Translations under genes and position numbers: made by a program
NCBI RefSeq assembly: GCF_937616625.2
Contig: NC_065577.1
Location: forward strand, 25,743,501 to 25,807,500
DNA: 64,000 nucleotides
Reading direction: 5' to 3'
Origin: Mercurialis annua
Taxonomy: Eukaryota; Streptophyta; Magnoliopsida; Malpighiales; Euphorbiaceae
The notes under the pieces: model-generated
Told to the model about the DNA's origin: nothing
Databases searched by the model: none
The model's input: the letters and a program-made list of their open reading frames with translations, nothing else
Part shown: positions 23,487 to 35,307 of the stretch, in pieces
How the letters are laid out: each line of letters opens with the position of its first letter
Numbering within the stretch: the first letter of the stretch is position 1

Positions 23487-23873
23487 GGCCTAACTAATTT
23501 TTAAATCTAAATCTTTGCATTTTTTTATCAGTTACGACTAAAACTTTTAAATTTTACAATTATGTCCAATTTTAATTTATTTTTTTGCAATTATGACCAA
23601 ACATTAAATTTTATATTTTATATCTAAACCTTTCAATTTTTTTATCAATTGCAACAAAATATTTGTATTTACTTTTTCTAGAAGTTAGATTTAAAAAAAA
23701 ATTGATCGTAATTGATAAAAATGTAAAATTTTGAATTTAAAAATTGAAACTCAAAAATTTTGGTTACAATTGCAAAAAAAAAAGTTTCAAATTGGACATA
23801 ATCGTAAAAATCAAAAGGTTTGATTGTAATAAATAAAAAATGCAAAGATTTCAATTTAAAAAATAATTATGCC
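23487..23873. mobile_element. MITE-like foldback, about 385 bp
   Basis: The left arm (TTTTTAAATCTAAATCTTTG, then TTACAATTATGTCCAATTT and TTTTTTTGCAATTATGACCA) is repeated in inverted orientation on the right (AATTGGACATAATCGTAAAA, then TGCAAAGATTTCAATTTAAA). The arms are roughly 180 bp with scattered mismatches. No reading frame. No target duplication was identified with confidence. Confidence 0.6.
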
Positions 23874-24332
23874 AATAGAAAATTATAATATTTAAAATAG
23901 AAACATATACTGTAAATCGATCGATGTACTAATGCCAAATATGTTACATAAGATGATACATAATTGATAGTCAATAAAGTCGTACATAATTTTTAGTATG
24001 TAAAATCTTTTATTTTGTTTTAATTTAAATTATTAATTAAAATATTTATACAAAAAATAGTGAAATATATTATGAGCCACGTGTTCACATGTAAACTAAA
24101 AAGCTAATTATAGGGTGATTTAAATATTTTTTTTATCTATCATTTACAAAGTACTTGACTGTTCATAAATTATTTACATATATACTGCCAAGGCCATGAC
24201 TAGTAATCCTCTGAACCTAAGGTAATGTTGCCTAAAAAAGAAGTGTCTTCTAAATGAATAAACGATGGTAACGTCCGCCATAACTTTGCAAACCAACAAA
24301 CTAGAATTGGGCTGCAAACAAGCAGCGCGTTG
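23874..24332. other. AT-rich flank, probably downstream of the transporter gene
   Basis: No feature supported. As the transporter pseudogene reads leftward and stops at 24333, this would be its 3' untranslated region and downstream DNA. Confidence 0.3.
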
Positions 24333-24357
24333 TCACTTTAGAAGTGGTTCTGTCAAG

Positions 24358-26281
24358 TAGGGGTGAGAAAAAATCGAACCGGACCGAGGAATTGAACCGA
24401 ACCAGACCGAAATAGACTATGGAGTGGTTTATATGGTGTGGTTTGGTTTGAGAAATTTAAAATTCTCGGTTTCCGGTTCTGGTTTGGTTTCTGAGCGCGG
24501 TTAACCGAACCGAACAAAAAACCGAGGAACTAAAACTACGTCGTTTTATATATAAGGGAGGAGGGGTGATTTTGGTATTTACCCTATCTAAAATGTAACC
24601 CTAATCTGCTAATACCCCCTCATTCACTCACAGCCTCTCATTTCTCTCAGACTCACTCTCTCTCTCTAGAAACCTCTCGCCTCTCTCTTCATTTCTCTCT
24701 CGTTTTCTCTCTCGTTTCTCTCTGAAACCCTAAAAATGAAACCCTAATCTCTTATTTCTCTCTGATTTCTCTCTCGTTTCTTGCATTATCAACTTGATAA
24801 TGGATTAAACACTTCTTCTATGTTACTAATCCATCTGTTGGTAATGGATTCAACATTTTATTTTTTCTATTGGGTTCAAGTTTTTGTTATCTGTTCAAAT
24901 AAATCACTTTTTTCTTTTGCATGTTAAATTTCTGGTTCTAAGAGTTTGAATCGATAAATTTTGTGAAGAAATTAAAGGTAATTTCGGTCGATTGAAATGT
25001 TTTTTAGTTATTTTTTGTTTATATTTCCTTTCATGTACTGGATCTAACATTTTTTCTGTCTTTTGATGTTTTTGGTTGCAGATATGGTATTTCTTAATAA
25101 AAAGACTCCATTTTTTCTGTATTTTGATGTTTGTTGATTCTGGAGTTATTTTGGGTGTTTGAACATATTTGCTCTGTTTGCTTATACACTTTGTTCTTGT
25201 CTGTTTTTTTTTTTGCCTTTCATGAAGGTTATTTGAAAATACTTCGGTGGAAGCTTTGTTTAATCATTTAAGAGGTAATATATCTCTTGTTTCATTGTTT
25301 GTGTGATTCTGGAAGTTTTAGTTTCAAATTGTTATTCATATTGTTCTTGGTACTTGTTGCATTTCTGGTGATCTCGAAGGTTATTTGGAAATTACTTCGG
25401 TGGAAGCTTTATTTTGATCATTTAAAAGATAATATAGTGTTGTTTCATTGTTTTTGTGGTTCTGTAAAGTTCATTGCCATTTTTTATTCAAACTGTTGTT
25501 GTTTATTACAGATGACAAGTCTTTGAGCATGGAATTCCATTGGAATTCTAGCATTACTTCATGGAATTCCATTGGAATTCCAGTTGCAATTGATGGAATT
25601 CCATTGAAATTCCAGTTGCAGTTGAGTTGCAGTTGATGGAATTCCATCCACTTTGGAATTCCAGCTTGACTAATAATGGAATTCCAATGGAATTTCATGC
25701 TCAAAGACTTATCATCTGTAATCTTATTTCATGTCTGATAAATTTGTTATTGATTTCATTTTGTAGATGGAGTCTGTAATTGATAAACTTATTGAATCTT
25801 TGTGTTTTCTATTTTGCAGCTGCTGTTGTTTCGGGGAAGATTTTGAAGCTGGCTTGCAAACTCCTTTTTTCAAAGCTGCCCAGTTTGTGTATATAATTTA
25901 GGTCTTATACTTAGCCTAATTTTTTTAAATTATACTTGAAAATGGCTGTAATTATTTAGGTTCTATTTTTTTATACTTACATTGTACACAAGTACAAAAT
26001 TCTTGTGTGATATATTTAGCCATTTAGGAGTTGGCCAGTTAGGTTTGATTTAAGTCTGTAAAAATTGCTTATTTTAGCTTTGTAATTTTTGAAATTTAAT
26101 TTCAAATTTATATTAATTTAAAACGCTTAACCGATTAACCGAACTGTGGTTAACCAAACTTTTGGTTAGCCGAACTGAATTAACCGCTAACCGAAGAGGC
26201 ACAATTTGGTATTTATTTTTAAGGGTTGGTCTGGTTTGGTTTCAGATTTTTCTGAACCGAACCGAACCGAGCTCAGCCCTA
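24358..26281. mobile_element. Non-autonomous hAT transposon
   Basis: The terminal inverted repeats are TAGGGGTGAG...AACCGGACCG at the left and its counterpart TAGGGCTGAGCTCGGTTCGG read from the right. They are flanked by an 8-bp duplication (CTGTCAAG at 24350-24357, CTGTCAAA at 26282-26289). GGTTTGGTTT and CGGTTAACCGAAC words flank the interior, as in many plant hAT elements. Inside are ACGTCGTTTTATATATAAGG, a CT-rich leader at 24600-24780 and intron-like T-rich sequence, but no transposase (BED, hATC) frame. It is probably a deletion derivative of an autonomous copy. It also hosts a later palindromic insertion at 25507-25721. Confidence 0.85.
25507..25721. repeat. Palindromic insertion with repeated GGAATTCC cores
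   Basis: The ends are inverted copies: TTACAGATGACAAGTCTTTG then AGCATGGAATTCC at the left, and the complement (GAGCATGAAATTCC, AAGTCTTTG, ACAGATGA read from the right) at the other end. Between them GGAATTCCATTGGAATTCC-type words recur at least four times, with GTTGCAGTTGA repeats. The whole can fold into one imperfect hairpin. It may be a MITE or an inverted duplication inside the hAT element. Confidence 0.6.
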
Positions 26282-26300
26282 CTGTCAAAGGCTTGGAATA

Positions 26301-27461
26301 GGATATTAAACTCCATAGATCACTATGGTAATCTTAAATTAAAAAAAGGTCACTAAACTCAATTTTGTTATAAAAATATCACTGAACTTACCATTTCATT
26401 ACAATGGGATGTCACTCGCATAAAATTCACCATTTTTGATGACATGGCTAGCCATATTTGTCCACATCATATGTGTCTTATTTTCCACGCCATTAAATAA
26501 ATCTATAAATTAAATATTATAATTATATCAGACCAAACACATCATCCTCCTGTAACTGCTCCTCATTCTCCACCGCCTTCACCATCTCATCAGCCTTCAA
26601 CAACAAATCATCTTCATGTACTTGTTCCTCCTCCTTTTGTAATAACTCTTACTTCAAATTAGTAACCTCCACCGCCGCCTCCTCCTCCGCTTCTTGTAAC
26701 TCTAATGCCCCTTATCACCAACCGTCGCCACCTCTGCCATGCTCAGACTCTTTCTTCGCCTCATTTTCTAACAACTCCACCTCCTCCACCGCTAAATCCC
26801 CCTCCTTATGTAACTGAACCTTCTCCGGTTCCAGCAATCTCTATATTTCCTCCGGTAACTTCTCCTCCGCTTTTTGTAACTCTAATTCCCCTTATCACCA
26901 ACCGTCGCCACCTCCGCCATGCTCAGACTCTTTCTCCGCCTCATTTTTTAACAACGCCACCTCCACCACAGCTAAATCCCCCTTCTTATGTAACTGAACC
27001 TTCTCCGGCTCCAGCAATCTCTATATTTCCTCCGTTAACAACAAGCAACAACGCCAATAAAAAACAATCGAAGAAACATACCAAAAAAATCCTAGCTCGA
27101 ACACATCCTTCTCAGCGGCGAAGAAAAAAAAATGAAGAAGACATAAATTTAGGGTAAATAAGATTTAATGGTTAATTATAAATTAGAACCCTTAAAAGAT
27201 GAAGTTATGTCCTTATATTTTTATTTATGAATTAGTATGATTATTGAGCTTTTAGTATCTAAATCTTGTATGATGTGGACAATAAGACACGTATGATGTG
27301 AACAAATCCGGCAAGCCATGTCATAAAAATGACCAGTTTAATACGAGTGAGATCCCGTTGTAATGAGATGTTAAGTTCAGTGATACTTTTGTAACAAAAT
27401 TGAGTTTAATAACCTTTCTGTAATTTGGGATAACCATAGTCACCCTGAGAGTTTAATATCC
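26301..27461. mobile_element. Mutator-like element with long terminal inverted repeats
   Basis: The left end GGATATTAAACTCC...ATCACTATGGTAATC and the right end, read inward as GGATATTAAACTCTCAGGGT, are inverted copies for about 150 bp. The arms include AACTCAATTTTGTTA and TATCACTGAACTTA. The flanks GCTTGGAATA (26291-26300) and GCTTGGGATA (27462-27471) are a 10-bp target duplication with one mismatch. Size is 1161 bp with no transposase. The interior is a proline-rich coding-like repeat, so it fits a Pack-MULE carrying a captured gene fragment. Confidence 0.8.
26531..27157 (+). pseudogene. Proline-rich open frame captured by the MULE, two 60-codon repeats
   Basis: One frame runs from 26531 to 27157, interrupted only by TAG TAA at 26660-26665. 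It is rich in PPPPP, SPPL and TEPSPVPAIS motifs. A 180-bp unit is duplicated in tandem (about 26701 and 26881), which keeps frame as 60 residues with few changes. The C-terminal part is basic (NKKQSKKHTKK). The longest ATG-started piece is 26705-27157 (150 codons). It resembles extensin or other hydroxyproline-rich wall proteins only in composition. No signal peptide is seen; expression is doubtful. Confidence 0.35.
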
Positions 27462-28789
27462 GCTTGGGATACAATGTATGGAGGTTCATGCTATATGTCA
27501 CAACGATACCAACAAGCGAACAGAATGCTAGAAACAGACCCAAACCGCGTCTTGTGATTGAGATATACTCCGTGGAAATAGAATCGTGGACTTTTAGTGA
27601 GATGGCTGCAACCACATTGCAGTGACAACGAGGTACTTAGGTTGCACATTGTATGAATTAAACCAACAAGATGTATAAAGCAACTTTCTTTGGAATGATC
27701 GAGGAGCATAGAGAGCAAGGCCCCATGAAATTTTATCTAAGAAGCTTAGTGATCCACAAACAAATGCACACCCATTCCGATCGGACCCGACTAGAACGCT
27801 TTGCATGCCTACTCCAGTTACATGTTGCCGGCCATAGAAATTCTAAGTAATCTGTTACAATTACATACTCACATCCAGAAACACAAAATCCAATTGTCAC
27901 CATGTTCATTTGATTACTAAAATTTATGTGGGTAGTAACTAATTCCATTTTCTTTTTACGATCAAGAACTTTAAATTTTACCGATATCTTTAAAACCACC
28001 AAAGCATCAAATAAGAATAAATATATGAAATAACCCGAATTTTTAGGTATTACGTATAGTGGCACGAGGCTTAATTGTAAATATTAATATCAAGAATGTC
28101 GAGTTAAAATTTAATATTAAGGACTTAGACCGAAACGGGTCTATCAAAGTTATCGTAAAATAACAATTTAAGCGAAAAATTATTATGCGGTGAATTGGAT
28201 TTAAGCGGGATTAAAAGAAAGGAAATAAAATAAATAAATTGAAAAGCGCGAGTTAATAATTTTCACGCCAAGGTCCTTGAAATATTATTAATAATTGAAT
28301 GTCAAAGTTTCGTAAGTATGCGAAATCGTTCTAGAAGTAAGCTTGACGATTAATGAAGAATAAGGGTTAAAATGCAATTTAGCCCTTTGAGGTAATATGG
28401 AATTTTAGAAAATAGTAATAGTTGTAATATAAACAAATAAGAGATTGGATTAATATTACTGATTTGGATACAAATAAAACGTAAGTAATCTATTTAAATC
28501 GGTCAAGTGATCGTTGGACAAAAACGAGTAAAAAAAGGATATAAGTGTGAATTGTTAGAAAACAAATGATGAGGAACCAACAAGCACTTTAACCATAATA
28601 TACATAGCCAATCATATGATTGAAATCAGCAAATACTCATTCTTCAAGATCAAAAACGATTTCTTTATCTCTAAACTCTAGGAAACTTTATTTTGGCTAC
28701 GGTTTCTTTGTTCGGACTCGAAATTGAGCGATTCTCGTTGCGTTGCAAAGAGGAAACGATTTTCTATCTTCTTAAGGCATCAATTTAAG

Positions 28790-31223
28790 GTAAAAATCAT
28801 GTCTTGGCTCCTGAAAGTTAAGGTTCAGTTGCTGTTTAGGGTTATGGAGTTAAACTAAGGTTTTTGTGTTCTTGATTGCTCATAGGTGTTTGCGAGCTTA
28901 TGTTGAAGGATTTTGATGGATAATTTGATGGTTAATCTTTGGTTTTGATTATCACTCAAGTTAAGGTTCTATTCAGAAATTATTATGTTTTTGTTGAATA
29001 AATTGAGTGAGGCTTTGGCATATAGGTTCGGCAATTCCATGAATTCAATGATGTTTGATGACTGATATTTAGTAGTTATGGAACTGTATTATTAGGCTTG
29101 TATGATTGATGAATTTTTTATAGGCATTTGGAAAGGGTGTTCGGCTATTGAGTTAGAATGGTGATAGGTAGTTCCACTTGAGTCCACATGCTTTGATTAA
29201 GAGTGATTAGAGCTGAATTGTAGTTGTTTCTGATAGATAATGTTGAATGAAAATGAAATGATAATTCCACCAAAGTGTGCAACTCATTTCTAAATGTAAT
29301 TGAGCTATGTTATGCCAATGGATTGTGTATGTTCAGATGTGTATAAGGGGCCGGATGTTTTGCTGATGGAAGCATGTAATCGACAAGTTTTGGTTTCGAC
29401 ACGTAATACGTTACGAGACAAGTTTACGAACTAGATTAACGTTTTATAGAAAACTGTCCTGCAAAACAGCCGTATTTCAAGGGCAATATCTCAAGCTGCA
29501 TAGCTCCAAATTCGGTTATGTTTATTGGTACATAAACCTAAGTTTAAGTTTTTGCTAAATCAGCCTCTAAACTGTTCATAATGAGTTGGACATTATGTTG
29601 CGCAGAACAATTCTGCAATTTTAGGACAACCCAACGTTTAAACTTTCGGGCTAGTTTCTAACACCTTCGGGTGCAAATATCAGTCCGAGACCTCAATGAA
29701 AGTTGTAGACGACGTTTCAAACTATAGGAATGACAATTTGTTTTAGGGGTCGGATTGGTCTAAATAAATAGTTTCGATAGCCAAAGTTGGATATAAATCT
29801 AGTTTTTGGTTAGAATAGTTATAGCTAGAATTTTATTTATTCTTGCTATTATCTATTTTGCGTAGACATGGCGAGGCGAATACCGAAGAGGCATGAGACT
29901 CAAGGATCGAGATTAACGCTTAGTTCGTTTAAAGTATATGGATAGCAATTGGTGAGTACACTTTAAATTACTCGTCAATATTCATAAAGCCATGTATTTC
30001 AATACGAAAGGCTATATGAATATTTATATGTTTAAATGTATGTTTGCAAATGTATTATGTATGTATTGTTTTGAAAATGATTGCTTATTGAATTATGATG
30101 TTCAAATAATAATATGATTATAGAACACAAATGTTAAAACTCCGAGGAAGGGTAAAACAAAATGATACGAAGTCAAATATCAAATAATATACGAGAAAAA
30201 ATATAGTACATTCCTATATGTACTATTAATTGAATATCGAGAAAGGATAAACCAAGCATAATACGTAATATCGAATATCGAACAATATATAAAGAAACAT
30301 GGTACGTTTCCTATATGTACTATTAATTATAATGAATACCCATTTGTGCGTGTGCTATAAATGTTTGCTCTTAAATTGTAATGTGCATGTCAGGGTACAT
30401 AAACGATCAATAAAACAAAAAGTAAAACATAAAAATGATTAACATACGTAATAAGAAAATTGTACTACGGTACAGCCAATAATAAGACCCGAGATACGAG
30501 GTAACTCGGTAGAACTATCCCGGGACCGATATCTCATCTATTCTCGATAATAGTCCTCAGGACTCATATGAAAATATAATTTATGCATAATACATCGAGA
30601 ATTAATACAAAATAACAGTGAGAAACAATACAAACAAATCCTATTAGACAACAATAAGAACTATATGAATCGACAGTTAAGTTCAAAAGACCTGCAGGGT
30701 GCAGAGTCCGAATACAGACACGAGGTTAAACTCGGTGGAATTATCTCGGGACCCGTGTCTAAGGAGTTAACTCGGTTCGGAACTCATATCGATCGATCGT
30801 TTGGATTAAGAAATGGTACTAGTTAACTCGGTTGAGCTATCTCGGGACTTTACCATATGGTTGTGGTTAACTCGGTAGAACTATCTCGGGATCCAACCAT
30901 AAGGATCAAGTCGTAAGAGACTTGTCAAGAATTTAATTCGACTTAGAATTACGATGATATAAACTAAGATTTAGCATTCGATCGAAACTAAAGAAACGAA
31001 ATGAGAAAAGAAAAACATTGAATTATAATAAGAAACGGATATGTATATGATATAAATGTTTATGAAAGATGAGGTTAAATAAAGAATATACGTAGTGTGA
31101 TTTGAAAGAGTATTTTCTATACAAAATGGATTTCTAACGTCTTATCGTTTTATGTGACATTGTTTGTAATTTAGTGAACTCTCTCAGTTTTATATTGATC
31201 CAGTTGCTCTTACCATTTTCCAG
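28790..31223 (+). other. Putative intron inside element B LTR
   Basis: A donor-like ATTTAAG|GTAAAAATC at 28790 and an acceptor-like CTTACCATTTTCCAG ending at 31223 occupy the same places as in A, C and D. The splice motifs are weaker than in A. Inferred by position only. Confidence 0.4.
30498..30895 (+). repeat. AACTCGGTNGAACTATC boxes in element B LTR
   Basis: Copies lie near 30500, 30724, 30823 and 30868, with a partial one near 30767. The best are TAACTCGGTAGAACTATCCC and TTAACTCGGTTGAGCTATCT. They correspond to the boxes in A and D. Confidence 0.65.
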
Positions 31224-31529
31224 GAATAATATGATATGATTTGGAAAGCCAGGCTTCCGAAGTTCTAATTCTCGGAAATAATTTGTTCAAAAAGAAGAAG
31301 GTTTTCATTCTAGTAGTCCGCAATAGTCTAGAATTTGTTGACTATACTTTTGTAAAGCGTTTTAACTCTAATATTAATTGTAAATGGGGTCACATGTATA
31401 TTAATATATGAAATATGATTGGATTTGTGAAAAATTTACACATGTTTTTAGGCTTGCTACGGGTTTCGGAGCTACCACTCCCATTCCCTAGCGCCGGTCG
31501 CGGCTCACAACTTTGGGTCGTGACATATG

Positions 31530-31541
31530 TGGTTTCAGAGC
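31530..31541 (+). other. Primer-binding site of element B, one mismatch
   Basis: TGGTTTCAGAGC, four bases after the LTR end, differs from the initiator-Met site by one base. The change probably post-dates insertion. Confidence 0.8.
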
Positions 31542-32579
31542 AATGGCTTAGATTCATAGGCCATTACCTATATGTAATTGATATTTGTAGTTCCTAGGTA
31601 CGATATCACTAGGTTAAGCTAGGAAACTACTGCGGATTATAGGGATTTCCAGTCATACCTTTTTAACGTTATCAACGTTTTCATCAATTTTTTAAACGTT
31701 TTACAAAAAGGCCCTCTTCTGTATGTGCTTTTAGGAGTCGAGTTAGATGTGTGTGTTACACAATCTATAATTCGTGTTTACTCGAGTAAGCACTACGCTT
31801 TCGAGTATCTATAGTCTGCGAAGAGTTGTATACTCTCGAGACTCATATGATGTAGGAATATTGTTATGGACTATGATTGAATTGATTGATTGGGTAGTAT
31901 ATGATTGATGAGATATGTGACGCGCTGCAAAACGCAATCAATCAGGAGAGTGATATGCTCACAGGTATGTAAATATGTGATAGATTATGCAAAGAGTGAA
32001 AGGTGTATTTGTTAATGATTGGTATGAATAGGAATAATGCCATATGATTGAACACTGCTTAGTTTTGCTAAGTCTATGGTGAGCTGAAGGCTCGCGAGAC
32101 ATAAGATACGTGAAATAGCCGAAGAAAATCTAGGTGACACCGATTTTCTTTGTATTTGATCAACATAGGTTGTTTATAGATATGCGTAGAGTACAAATAG
32201 AACATGAATGTTGTGACTAGATGTTCTTGATATTCTGCTAATGTTATGTTGAGCGGAATGCTCGAAAGACTTAAGATACAATGTGTAGCCAAAGACAATC
32301 TAGAGGACACATATTTTCTTTGAAGTCGATTAACATAAATGCTCATAGCTATGATAGTGATACGTACGGAACATATAAGATGCGAGTATATGTTCTGATG
32401 ATTTGCTAAATCTACAATGAGTAAGAATATTCAGAAGACTTGCAATACGAGACAAGGACATAGAAAGACCAGAGGAAGGAGATGTTCCTAAGGTCCGACT
32501 TACGCGGATGAAGGTAAGTTATGATGACTAGTATGTGCTATATTTTAAGGAATTCATTAGGATTCCTTTATATATATCC

Positions 32580-33240
32580 GCCATACTATGAACAAAAAAT
32601 TACTCGAGCGCGTGCCGTTGCACAACAAGTGCATAAGGCTCGAGGAGAAGCCAGAAGTAACGAAGGAGAATATAACTCAGTCCATTCGGCCCGTGGAGGC
32701 CAGGGACGAGACAAAGGTTAGAGGAACCCAATATACACGAAGTGGGAATGTGCGGGAACCGAGAGTGCCGCAATAATCCAATGTTAATGTGAATCGGTTA
32801 CTAGTAGAAGTAGCCGATATACAGACTCGTATGCCAGTAATAGGACGGTTGATACAAATACAGTATCAACATGAAAAGAGAAACAGAGATAAAAGTTTGA
32901 CATTGACATACATAAATTAAGACTAAAAGAGTTTGACGGATCAAGCGATGCGCTAGATTTTATTAGAAGAAGTGAAACAAGATGCTCGTGAACCTCGAGC
33001 AGACGAAAGACAAACGGTAAGATTGATCAGGGTGTCGATGAAAGGTCCAACCAATAATTGGTTTCAACAAGTAATTAGACTGGTGATAGGTCAAATAATA
33101 TGAACGAAGTTAAGCAATTATTTCTACCGTTTGCTCTGATTATGGATAATCGAGAAAGGCCAAGGGCATTAAACCAATGAGACAAATCGGTTCAAGGATA
33201 AGTCATCAAGTCTGATTAATGAAGTAGATTTCCCTAGACC
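32580..33240 (+). pseudogene. Decayed Ty3-type Gag relic in element B
   Basis: Frames near 32910-33100 give KEFDGSSDALDFI, then after a shift DERQTVRLIRVSMKGPTNNW and FQQVIRLVIG. These match the Ty3 Gag pattern (FxGs.dp..a.. / R...a...L.G.A..W). Stops and frameshifts interrupt it. The upstream basic stretch at 32588-32776 may be the N-terminal part. Confidence 0.55.
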
Positions 33241-34383
33241 TAATGACAGGAGCTGGAGTCAATGCAAGGACTGTAGAGAGAAGTAGAATCATAGTTGTGA
33301 GAAGGGAAGCAAAGTCTAAAGAAGACTTATGCAAATAAGGTATAAGATGCCAATAGAGTGGCAAAGAGGATTCGAACACGATAGTGATCAGAATATCATA
33401 AAGATTTCAAAGGATGTTAACAAATACCTTAAGAATTGACAAAGCTCGCTGCAAAGATAAGGAGAAAGACTCAAACAAATAAAAGAGAGTGGGTTAATAG
33501 ACCCGAAAGACGATAAACGAGATAAATACTAGATATGGAAATAGTTAGACTACTAAAGGCAGTATATGGCTAGAAAAGTCGAAAAAATCGAGAAACTTCA
33601 TCGGAAGGGAGTAAACAAAGTATATCGACTGAGAGATACGATGAGGATTAATACGAGTAATATAATAGGAGATGATCAAGAAGAATGATAAAACTGAAAA
33701 CACCAAAAAGGGATGTATCCAAACTCATAAGAAAGATAGACAAAGGAAGGCAGCCAAGACGGCTAGCAATATTAGTTTGTCGTCTGAACAAGGAAGTTCC
33801 AACTTTGCAAGTCCCGTTCACTCGCAATGCGATAGAAGAAGCTCGAGTAGCTGTCAAGCTAAGATGGAGGTATGTTGCCAGTAAGGACAACAAAATCAAT
33901 ACGTGAGGGAATGCAACATCCCATGTGATAGGATACCACAGGTAACACCAACCAACCATCTCCTTAAAGACGGAGTTTGTCGCGACGACTTCCAGTTAGA
34001 CACAACAAGATAAATCGTACAATATAAATGAATATTGTAAAGTGCAAACGCTAGAGGCTCAATAGTGATCAAACCTTTTGAGCTAGTATAGCATAGACAC
34101 GAACGTTTAGAACGTACTATTCGAACGACGTCCAAATCAGACGAATAGAGTTACATCTTTTCATAAGTAAAAGATGTATATAGTATATGAAAGATAGAAC
34201 AATGATCGATAGAAAGTACAGAATCTTATGTCGAGAAAAACTTACGTAAACCCTGTTTTAGGAAAAGAAAAGTATTTGATCGAAATAAGATGTTTTCAAA
34301 AGACATAATTTTGCCCGGACACGAATCATAAAGAGAACGTATTGACGCGAATAGAATTGCATCACTACATCCAGATTACATTC

Positions 34384-34490
34384 ATTATTAGGACATGCAT
34401 CATATACATTGTGTATGTCTGGAAAGAAAAAGAAGAGTCTTATTACAACTCTTGCGATGAGAGAAGTCATCACACCGGTGCACAATTATG
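34384..34490 (+). other. Interior block conserved between elements A, B and C
   Basis: Contains AGGACATGCATCATATACATT, then ACAACTCTTGCGATGAGAGA, GTCATCACACC and GTGCACAATT, matching 5697-5790 (minus) and 41397-41505. Confidence 0.6.
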
Positions 34491-35294
34491 ACATGATTTG
34501 AAAAATGAAAAGTATCATGATTTTAAGCGAATAAATTTTTAAACGTAAGTAAACTTAGACAGTGACTCTGTACATAGAGGCATAAAACAAGACTGATCAC
34601 CTTGTTAGGCCTATATAAGAAACATACGTATGTAGAATAACGAGTAGTATATCGCAAAATAAAACGTATCGAGAATCGAATTGCAAAATCAATAAAGGAG
34701 TATTGTATGTTGAATACAATAACAACGACGCTACTTTACATGTTTGTAATATGATAGCTACCATGTCTAAGCTGAGAGTAAGCTTACCTCTAGAATGAAG
34801 AAATCGAACATCGAAGTGAATCACGTCACGAGATGTGAACCCTACGTACAAAGAAGATAGTATCGTAGAAAATTGAAGAAAGAGAATCAGTTTATAAAGA
34901 ATATAAATCAAGTACTAAGGAGGCTGCAAGACAAAGATTGCTTGCATAAGAAGCTACTCGATAAGTATATCGAGGCAACTCCATCCAAAAATCGTGTAAG
35001 ATAAAAGATTGTACAAATTTAATTGTCAGGTCAACAGTTAGTAAATGATTGATCAGAGTAACGCAGCAAAAGTGCAGAGGGCCCATGAAAGGAAAAGGGT
35101 TGATATCATACAAGAGAACTTTCTCTAACACCCTTACCCCATAAACCACTATGAAATACTCTCATAGTAACCGTAAGAACGAGCAAATAGCAAGTATAAG
35201 TTCTAATCGAGGGTTAAAAGATTAATAAGAAGTGGGTAAAAGATTGGTAAAGTGATATTAAAGAAATTATGAAAATTCGAGGACAAATTTTTAT

Positions 35295-35307
35295 AAGCAG
35301 GGAAGAA
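35295..35307 (+). other. Polypurine tract of element B
   Basis: AAGCAGGGAAGAA directly before the 3' LTR, preceded by AAATTCGAGGACAAATTTTT as in A and C. Confidence 0.7.

Larger units (their letters stand above)
24333..28025 (-). pseudogene. MFSD12-like major-facilitator transporter, C-terminal pseudogene split by two transposons
   Basis: Minus-strand sequence at about 27840-27480 encodes, across frameshifts, VTGVGMQSVLVG, NGCAFVCGSLSFLDK, ISWGLALY and then RRGLGL...FCSLVGIVVTYSMNLHT. This is the last membrane-helix region typical of plant MFSD12-like transporters. The coding sequence breaks at 27461 where a MULE starts. Skipping that MULE and the adjacent hAT element, the frame resumes and finishes YSKPLTEPLLK and a TGA at 24333-24335, matching the usual C-terminus. 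A splice-acceptor-like ACTTAG precedes 27840. Upstream the gene is cut by element B at 28026. Substrate is unknown. Frameshifts (for example between the LALY and RRGLGL segments) and both insertions make it non-functional. Confidence 0.65.
28026..31525 (+). repeat. Element B 5' LTR
   Basis: This 3500-bp LTR runs from TGAAATAACCCG at 28026 to TTGGGTCGTGACA at 31525. It ends with the GGCTTGCTACGGGTTTCGGA...CGCCGGTCGCGGCTC block shared with A, C and D. Its first 1.24 kb reappears at 35308-36550. A hand count over the first 300 bp gives roughly 9% difference between the two LTRs, so the insertion is old. It interrupts the transporter pseudogene; the left flank is ATATA. It lacks the palindrome cluster found in A, C and D. 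Confidence 0.85.
31526..35307 (+). mobile_element. Interior of element B
   Basis: The 3.78 kb interior has a primer site at its left and a polypurine tract at its right. It contains a decayed Gag relic and the block conserved with A and C near 34384-34490. No protease, reverse transcriptase or integrase was recognised. Short frames throughout are chance or relics. Element B was probably already non-autonomous, though its age prevents certainty. Confidence 0.65.

Noticed and set aside
33648..35149. Minus-strand frames of 75-104 codons in element B interior
   Set aside because: Antisense to the element, no recognisable domains, overlapping one another.
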